In this document: piece by piece, positions 14,910 through 19,165 of the stretch | Numbering within the stretch: position 1 is the stretch's first letter | Layout of the letters: every line of letters begins with the position of its first letter | Source: an uncultured Novosphingobium sp. | GTDB taxonomy: Bacteria; Pseudomonadota; Alphaproteobacteria; Sphingomonadales; Sphingomonadaceae | Reading direction: 5' to 3' | NCBI GenBank assembly: GCA_937996535.1 | Contig: CALKVF010000004.1 | Coordinates: 1-19,165, forward strand | Length of the DNA stretch: 19,165 nucleotides | The notes under the pieces: generated by a model | Database searches by the model: none | Seen by the model: the letters and a program-made list of their open reading frames with translations, nothing else | Told to the model about the DNA's origin: nothing | Program-made: the position numbers and the translations under genes

Positions 14910-15778
14910 CTATCGACCTTACCAAGATCAAAGCCATCGACGTTCACGTTCACGCCGAGGTTTCGTGCCACGATCCCGAAGACCCGGTGATGGGCCAGTT
15001 CTTCGATGCCGCCAGCGCCTATTTCAAGGCTCCGCGCGAACGCCCCAAGATGCCGGAAATCGCCGAGATCTACCGCGAGCAGCAGATCGCCTTCTGCATG
15101 TTCACGGTCGACTGCGAGAGCGGGATCGGCGCCAAGCGCGTGTCGAACTACGAAGTGGCCGAATTCGCCGCCAAGAACGACGACATCTGCATCCCCTTCG
15201 CCTCGATCGACCCGCACAAGGGCAAGCTCGGCGCCCGCGAGGCCCGCGATCTGGTCGAGAACTGCGGTGTGAAGGGCTTCAAGTTCCACCACATCATGCA
15301 GAACATCGAGCCCGCCGCGCAGGTGGGCTACGCGATCTATGAAGTGATCAACGAATACAAGCTGCCCGCGATCTTCCACACCGGCCATTCCGGCATGGGC
15401 ACTGGGATGCGCGGCGGCGGCGGCGTGAAGCTCAAGTATGGCCAGCCGATGCTGGTTGACGATGTGGCGGTCGATTTCCCCGACATGAAGATCATCCTCG
15501 CGCACCCGTCGTGGCCGTGGGTCGATGAAAGCCTGTCGATGGCGCTGCACAAGGACAACGTGTTCATCGACCTGTCGGGCTGGTCGCCCAAGTATTTCGC
15601 GCCGCAGATCATCCAGTATGCCAACACCCAGCTCAGGAAGAAGATGCTGTTCGGCAGCGACTTCCCGCTGATCCACCCGCAAAAGTGGATCGATGCGGCG
15701 CTGCAGGTCGGCTTCAAGGAAGACGTGCTGCCGGGCATCATGAAGGACAACGCCGCGCGCGTCCTCGGCCTCGCCTGA
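14906..15778 (+). CDS. Amidohydrolase-2 family metal-dependent hydrolase or decarboxylase
   Basis: A 290-residue TIM-barrel protein of the amidohydrolase_2 group, which includes ACMSD, gamma-resorcylate and 5-carboxyvanillate decarboxylases and 4-oxalomesaconate hydratase. The metal site is evident: His14-x-His16 after strand 1 (IDVHVH), His158/His161 in FHTGHSG, His200 in LAHPSWPW, and Asp252 in FGSDFP. FKFHHIMQNIEP and the C-terminal DNAARVLGL are also typical. There is no signal peptide. It is slightly shorter than the decarboxylases (about 320-340). Its start overlaps the DUF1801 stop by 4 bp and the SDR gene follows after 11 bp. Ring-acid decarboxylation or hydrolysis of a ring-cleavage product are both possible. 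The motifs do not decide between them. Confidence 0.9.
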   Translation: MTIDLTKIKAIDVHVHAEVSCHDPEDPVMGQFFDAASAYFKAPRERPKMPEIAEIYREQQIAFCMFTVDCESGIGAKRVSNYEVAEFAAKNDDICIPFASIDPHKGKLGAREARDLVENCGVKGFKFHHIMQNIEPAAQVGYAIYEVINEYKLPAIFHTGHSGMGTGMRGGGGVKLKYGQPMLVDDVAVDFPDMKIILAHPSWPWVDESLSMALHKDNVFIDLSGWSPKYFAPQIIQYANTQLRKKMLFGSDFPLIHPQKWIDAALQVGFKEDVLPGIMKDNAARVLGLA

Positions 15779-15789
15779 GGACCGCGGCG

Positions 15790-16536
15790 ATGGACTTCAC
15801 GGGGCGCCATGTCGTCATCACCGGCGCGTCGACCGGGATCGGACGGGCCACCGCCGACCGGATCGCCGCGCTGGGCGGCAGCGTCACGCTGATCGCGCGC
15901 CGCGCCGAGCTGCTCGAAGCGGCCTGCCAGGAACTGGGCGGCAGCGCCAAGTGGGCCGCCGCCGACGTGGGCGACAAGGCCCAGCTGATCGCCGCGCTGG
16001 ATAGTGCGGCAGCACAGAACGGCCCGATTGACGCACTGTTCCTCAATGCCGGGACCGGCGGCGCCTTTGCCCCCGTCGAAGCCTATCGCGATGATACGTT
16101 CGACACGGTGCTGGCGGTCAATCTCAAGTCGCCGTTCTGGGCGATCGCCCATGTCATGCCCGGCATGGCCGAGCGCGGGCGCGGGGCTATCCTGGTGACC
16201 GGCAGCCTTGCCTCCGAGCGCGGGATGGCGGGCAATGTCGGCTATGTTGCCTCGAAGCACGCGGTGCTGGGCCTTGCCCGCGCCGTGGCGCTGGAAGGCG
16301 CGCCGCGGGGCGTGCGCTGCAACTGCATCATTCCGGGGTTCATCGAAACCCCAATGCTGGATCAGCTGCCGCCCGATGCGATGGCCGCGATGGCCGCCGC
16401 CACCCCGCAGGGCCGCACCGGCAAATCACACGAACTCGCCGCCGTCGCGGCCTTCCTGCTGTCCGATGATGCCAGCCACGTGACCGGGCAATCGCTCGCG
16501 GTCGATGGCGGGGTGCTGGGCACGCTCAGGATCTAG
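15790..16536 (+). CDS. Short-chain dehydrogenase/reductase (SDR)
   Basis: A 248-residue classical SDR, a cytoplasmic NAD(P)-dependent alcohol/ketone oxidoreductase. The cofactor motif TGASTGIG is at 11-18, LNAG follows strand 4, the catalytic set is Ser139, Tyr152 and Lys156 (YVASK), and PGFIETPM and the C-terminal GQSLAVDGG are present. ARR after strand 2 is compatible with NADP(H) preference, though this is not firm. The frame is open from 15685. The ATG at 15790 has TGAGGA 8 bp upstream, overlapping the amidohydrolase stop, and starts MDFTGRHVVITG as usual. In beta-aryl-ether pathways SDR enzymes (LigD, LigL and relatives) oxidise the alpha-hydroxyl before a GST cleaves the ether. The following GST gene makes that parallel worth noting, but this protein is shorter than those. 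Confidence 0.93.
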   Translation: MDFTGRHVVITGASTGIGRATADRIAALGGSVTLIARRAELLEAACQELGGSAKWAAADVGDKAQLIAALDSAAAQNGPIDALFLNAGTGGAFAPVEAYRDDTFDTVLAVNLKSPFWAIAHVMPGMAERGRGAILVTGSLASERGMAGNVGYVASKHAVLGLARAVALEGAPRGVRCNCIIPGFIETPMLDQLPPDAMAAMAAATPQGRTGKSHELAAVAAFLLSDDASHVTGQSLAVDGGVLGTLRI

Positions 16537-16560
16537 AACACAAGAATTTGGGAGAGAGTA

Positions 16561-17334
16561 ATGGACCTGAAATACTACCACGCCGAACCGCTGGCGAACT
16601 CGCTGAAGTCGATGGTGCCCCTGAAGGAAAAGGGCCTCGCCTACGAAAGCATCTATGTCGATCTGCACAAGTTCGAGCAGCATCAGCCGTGGTTCGTCGC
16701 GGTCAATCCCGAAGGCCAGGTTCCGGTGCTGGACCATGATGGCGCGATCATCACCCACACCACGGTGATCAACGAATATCTGGAAGACGCCTTCCCCGAC
16801 GCCCAGCCCGCCGATGGTCCGCTGCGTCCGCGCGACCCGGTCGGCGCGGCGCGGATGCGCTATTGGAACAAGTTCGTTGACGAGCACGTGATGAACTTCG
16901 TCTCGATGCATGGCTGGCACCGCATGGTCGGGATCATCGCCCGCAACATCGAAAACGGCGAATTCGAAAAGCTGATGGAAAGCATCCCGCTGCCCGACCA
17001 GCGCAAGAAGTGGATGACCGCGCGCTCGGGCTTTTCGGACGCGGACCTCGCCAACGCCGTCGAGAAGATCGTCTATGCGCTGGTCAAGGTCGAAGGCCAG
17101 CTGGGCCAGACCAAGTGGTTGGCGGGCGATAGCTACAGCCTGGCCGACATCAACTTCTACTCGCACTGCGGGATGATGGTCGAACGGATGTTCCCCGAAC
17201 TGGAGGTCGCGGCCAAGTATCCCCGCCTGGTCGAATGGCGCGAGCGTGTCACTGCGCGCCCGGCCGTTGCCGCTGCGCTCAAGAGCGAAGACCGCACCAC
17301 CCCGGGGCTGCGCACATGGTCGGGCGACCGGTAA
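16561..17334 (+). CDS. Glutathione S-transferase resembling beta-etherase LigF
   Basis: A 257-residue cytosolic glutathione transferase. The N-terminal thioredoxin-like domain (about 1-85) carries Asn13-Ser14 at the glutathione site, KFEQHQPWF, NPEGQVPVL (the cis-Pro loop), and TTVINEYLEDAFPD. The all-helical domain (about 100-230) carries KWMTARSGF and the conserved YSLADI segment. From memory, length and many of these segments match LigF of Sphingobium SYK-6 (ANSLK, KFEQH, NPRGQVP, TVICEYLEDVFP, YSLADIC), which cleaves the beta-aryl ether of lignin-derived ketones with glutathione. A related ether- or halide-cleaving role is therefore possible but unproven. It has the strongest ribosome binding site of the cluster, GGGAGAGAG (16550-16558), so it is likely the most highly translated. 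An alpha/beta hydrolase gene follows 4 bp later. Confidence 0.9.
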   Translation: MDLKYYHAEPLANSLKSMVPLKEKGLAYESIYVDLHKFEQHQPWFVAVNPEGQVPVLDHDGAIITHTTVINEYLEDAFPDAQPADGPLRPRDPVGAARMRYWNKFVDEHVMNFVSMHGWHRMVGIIARNIENGEFEKLMESIPLPDQRKKWMTARSGFSDADLANAVEKIVYALVKVEGQLGQTKWLAGDSYSLADINFYSHCGMMVERMFPELEVAAKYPRLVEWRERVTARPAVAAALKSEDRTTPGLRTWSGDR

Positions 17335-17338
17335 GCAC

Positions 17339-18082
17339 ATGGCCGGTTTCGTTCTGATTCACGGCAGCTGGCATGGCGGGTGGTGCTTCGATGAAGTCAC
17401 CCGCCGGCTCGAAGCTGCCGGGCATACCGTTGTTTCGCCAACGCTGCCCGGGATGGGCGGCGATGAAGCGACCTTGCGCGCCGTGACGCTGGAAGGCTGG
17501 GGCGCCTTTGCGGCAGAGGAATGCCGCAAGCTCAAGGACCGGCTCGGCGGCGCACCGGTGGTGCTGGCCGGCCATTCGCGCGGCGGGATCGTGATCTCAA
17601 CCGCGGCGGAAACCGACCCGTCCGCGATGGACGCGCTGGTCTATATCTGTGCGATGATGCTGCCTTCGGGCATGAGCCGGGCCGAGTTCAAGGCGCATGA
17701 AGAGCCGACCCCCGATTTCGACGCGCTGATTGCGCCCATTGCGGGCGGTGCAGGCACGATGGTCGATGCTGCGCGGGCTGCGCCGGTGTTCGCCCAGCTG
17801 TCCCCGCCGGACCTGGTCGCCGCCGCACTGCCCCGCCTGCTCGCCGAACCGCACGGGCCGCGCTCGACCAAGCTGCACCTCACCGCAGAGCGTTGGGGCA
17901 GCATCCCGCGCACCTATGTCGAAACGCTGCATGACCGGACCATCCCGATCGCCAGCCAGCGGCTGATGCAACGCTTCTCACCGGGGGCAAAAGTGGTCAC
18001 GCTCGATGCTGACCATTCGCCCTATCTCAGCACCCCTGATGAACTCACCGCGGCCCTGATCGCCGCCATTCCCGGAGCATAA
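17339..18082 (+). CDS. Alpha/beta-hydrolase (esterase / hydroxynitrile-lyase-like)
   Basis: A 247-residue single-domain alpha/beta hydrolase. The oxyanion segment LIHGSWHGGWC is at 6-16, the nucleophile Ser80 lies in GHSRG, and Asp199 (LHDRTIP) and His226 (DADHSPYL) complete the triad. HGxWHGxWCW with AGHSxGG is typical of the plant methylesterase/hydroxynitrile-lyase group and its bacterial relatives, which hydrolyse small esters. The frame is open from 17246. I chose the ATG at 17339 because earlier codons are antisense-like and the family starts here. It is 4 bp from the GST and 4 bp from the permease, so all three are probably co-translated. Ester or lactone cleavage of the pathway substrate is a reasonable guess. 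There is no signal peptide, so it acts in the cytoplasm. Confidence 0.9.
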   Translation: MAGFVLIHGSWHGGWCFDEVTRRLEAAGHTVVSPTLPGMGGDEATLRAVTLEGWGAFAAEECRKLKDRLGGAPVVLAGHSRGGIVISTAAETDPSAMDALVYICAMMLPSGMSRAEFKAHEEPTPDFDALIAPIAGGAGTMVDAARAAPVFAQLSPPDLVAAALPRLLAEPHGPRSTKLHLTAERWGSIPRTYVETLHDRTIPIASQRLMQRFSPGAKVVTLDADHSPYLSTPDELTAALIAAIPGA

Positions 18083-18086
18083 GACC

Positions 18087-19165
18087 ATGAAGCAGCGCGG
18101 CAAGGGATACGAAATTGCGCTGCTCCTGGTGCTGACCCTGGCGAATGGCGTGGTCGCCTTTGACCGGCTCGCGGCGACCTTCCTCTCGCCCTACATCGTG
18201 GCCGACCTCAAGCTCGACAATGCCCAGCTCGGGCTCTTGGCGGGCGCGCTGTCGGGCGCGGTGGCGATCAGTTCGTTCCTGGGCGGGCAGCTGGCGGATC
18301 GCACCGGGCGGCGCAAGGCGCTGCTGATCGCCTGCACGCTGGTGTTCTCGCTCGGCTCGGCCGCGGGCGGCTTTGCGCTGGGCTTTGCCAGCCTGTTTGC
18401 CGCGCGCTTCATGCTGGGGCTGGCCGAAGGGCCGATGGTTCCGGTCAGCCAGACGGTGATGGTCGAAACCTCGGCGCCCGAACGGCGCGGGTTCAACATG
18501 GGCGTGATGCAGATGGCCGGCGCGTTCCTGCTGGGCGCGATGGCCGGGCCGATCGTGGCAACCCAGATCGCCGACGTGCACGGCTGGCGCAGCGCGTTCT
18601 TCCTTTCGGCCGTGCCCGGCGCGGTGCTGGCGCTGCTGATGATGGTGCTGGTCAAGCCCGACCGCGCGGTGGTGCGTGCCTCTGGCGAAGCGGCGCCCAG
18701 CCTGATCGGCGCGCTGCGCCAGTTGCTGGGCATCGCCAACATGCGCGCCGCCCTGATGGTCGCCGCGCTGTTCACCGCATGGCTGGTGCTGCAGAACGTG
18801 TTCCTGCCGGTCTATCTTACCAGCGCCAAGGCCCTGCCCGCCGCGACGATGGGCAAGGTGTTGTCGATGGGCGGGATCGCCGGGGTGATCGGCGGCGCGG
18901 CCCTGCCGCTGCTGAGCGACCGGATCGGGCGCAAACCGGTGGTGATCGGAGCCTGTCTGGCCGGACTGATCGCGCCTGCCGCGATGTTGCTGCTGCCGCC
19001 CGATCCGTTGCTGCTGGGCGCCGCGATCCTGCTCGGCTGGCTGCCGCTGGGGATTGCCCCGCTCTATTGCGCCACGATCCCCACCGAAAGCGTGCCGCCC
19101 GCGCTCGCCACCAGCGCGGTGGGTCTGGCGATGGGCACGGCGGAGCTGCTCGGCGGCGTGCTGGC
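18087..19165 (+). CDS. Major facilitator superfamily permease (3' end outside the window)
   Basis: The first 359 residues of an MFS transporter, cut by the window edge. Hydrophobic helices recur throughout. The cytoplasmic loop motif GGQLADRTGRRKA between helices 2 and 3 and its second-half counterpart SDRIGRKPVV are diagnostic of the superfamily. Helix 1 carries FDRLAATFL, a DR pair like that of permeases for aromatic acids and other organic anions (ACS/AAHS branches), so an organic acid or ester is a plausible cargo. The ATG at 18087 is 4 bp after the hydrolase stop. The gene belongs with the catabolic cluster, most likely for uptake of its substrate. Confidence 0.88.
   Translation, partial: MKQRGKGYEIALLLVLTLANGVVAFDRLAATFLSPYIVADLKLDNAQLGLLAGALSGAVAISSFLGGQLADRTGRRKALLIACTLVFSLGSAAGGFALGFASLFAARFMLGLAEGPMVPVSQTVMVETSAPERRGFNMGVMQMAGAFLLGAMAGPIVATQIADVHGWRSAFFLSAVPGAVLALLMMVLVKPDRAVVRASGEAAPSLIGALRQLLGIANMRAALMVAALFTAWLVLQNVFLPVYLTSAKALPAATMGKVLSMGGIAGVIGGAALPLLSDRIGRKPVVIGACLAGLIAPAAMLLLPPDPLLLGAAILLGWLPLGIAPLYCATIPTESVPPALATSAVGLAMGTAELLGGVL

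Noticed and set aside
1..19165. tRNA, rRNA, CRISPR arrays, insertion sequences or prophage genes
   Set aside because: No cloverleaf-like segments, regular spacer-repeat series, transposase motifs or terminal inverted repeats were seen on either strand.

Overview
The window is high-GC DNA, densely packed with short-spaced genes, from a heterotrophic alphaproteobacterium. The content points to a sphingomonad (Novosphingobium/Sphingobium-like): a fused proton-translocating transhydrogenase alpha chain, several acyl-CoA dehydrogenases with a MaoC hydratase, a FucP/GluP-type sugar permease, and a glutathione S-transferase that resembles the lignin beta-etherase LigF. This placement is inferred from gene content and from recalled family features; no database search was run.

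Layout. (1) 1-57 may be the tail of an upstream gene. (2) 172-3211 (+) is pntA-pntB, the membrane NAD(P) transhydrogenase that makes NADPH at the expense of the proton gradient. It is closed by a strong 15-bp hairpin that also serves the converging operon. (3) 7274-3284 (-) is a four-gene acyl-CoA operon: MaoC-family hydratase, an acyl-CoA dehydrogenase lacking the flavin motif, an acyl-CoA dehydrogenase with that motif (the pair overlaps by ATGA and looks like an alpha2beta2 enzyme), and a third acyl-CoA dehydrogenase. Its predicted promoter has a perfect 10-bp palindrome in the 17-nt spacer. (4) 7407-8699 (+) is a divergent FHS-family sugar permease. (5) 9267-8707 (-) is a YqgE/AlgH protein, and 10789-9305 (-) is an acyl-CoA synthetase/ligase with its own likely promoter. 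(6) 10994-12859 (+) is a secreted, Ser/Thr-rich, multi-domain surface-type protein with four Cys pairs, unrelated to its metabolic neighbours. (7) 13005 to the window end (+) is a tight seven-gene catabolic cluster: aldehyde dehydrogenase, DUF1801 protein, amidohydrolase-2 protein, SDR oxidoreductase, LigF-like GST, alpha/beta hydrolase and an MFS permease cut by the window edge.

How the genes fit together. The synthetase, dehydrogenases and hydratase could activate a carboxylic acid and carry out the first oxidation and hydration steps of a beta-oxidation-like route; no thiolase or hydroxyacyl-CoA dehydrogenase is present. The right-hand cluster looks like an import, ether or ester cleavage and oxidation pathway for a small, possibly aromatic, compound. 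Its substrate is not readable from the sequence. The most interesting candidates for something undescribed are this LigF-like GST cluster, the secreted protein, and the palindrome-controlled acyl-CoA operon. No RNA genes, insertion sequences or CRISPR arrays were seen.
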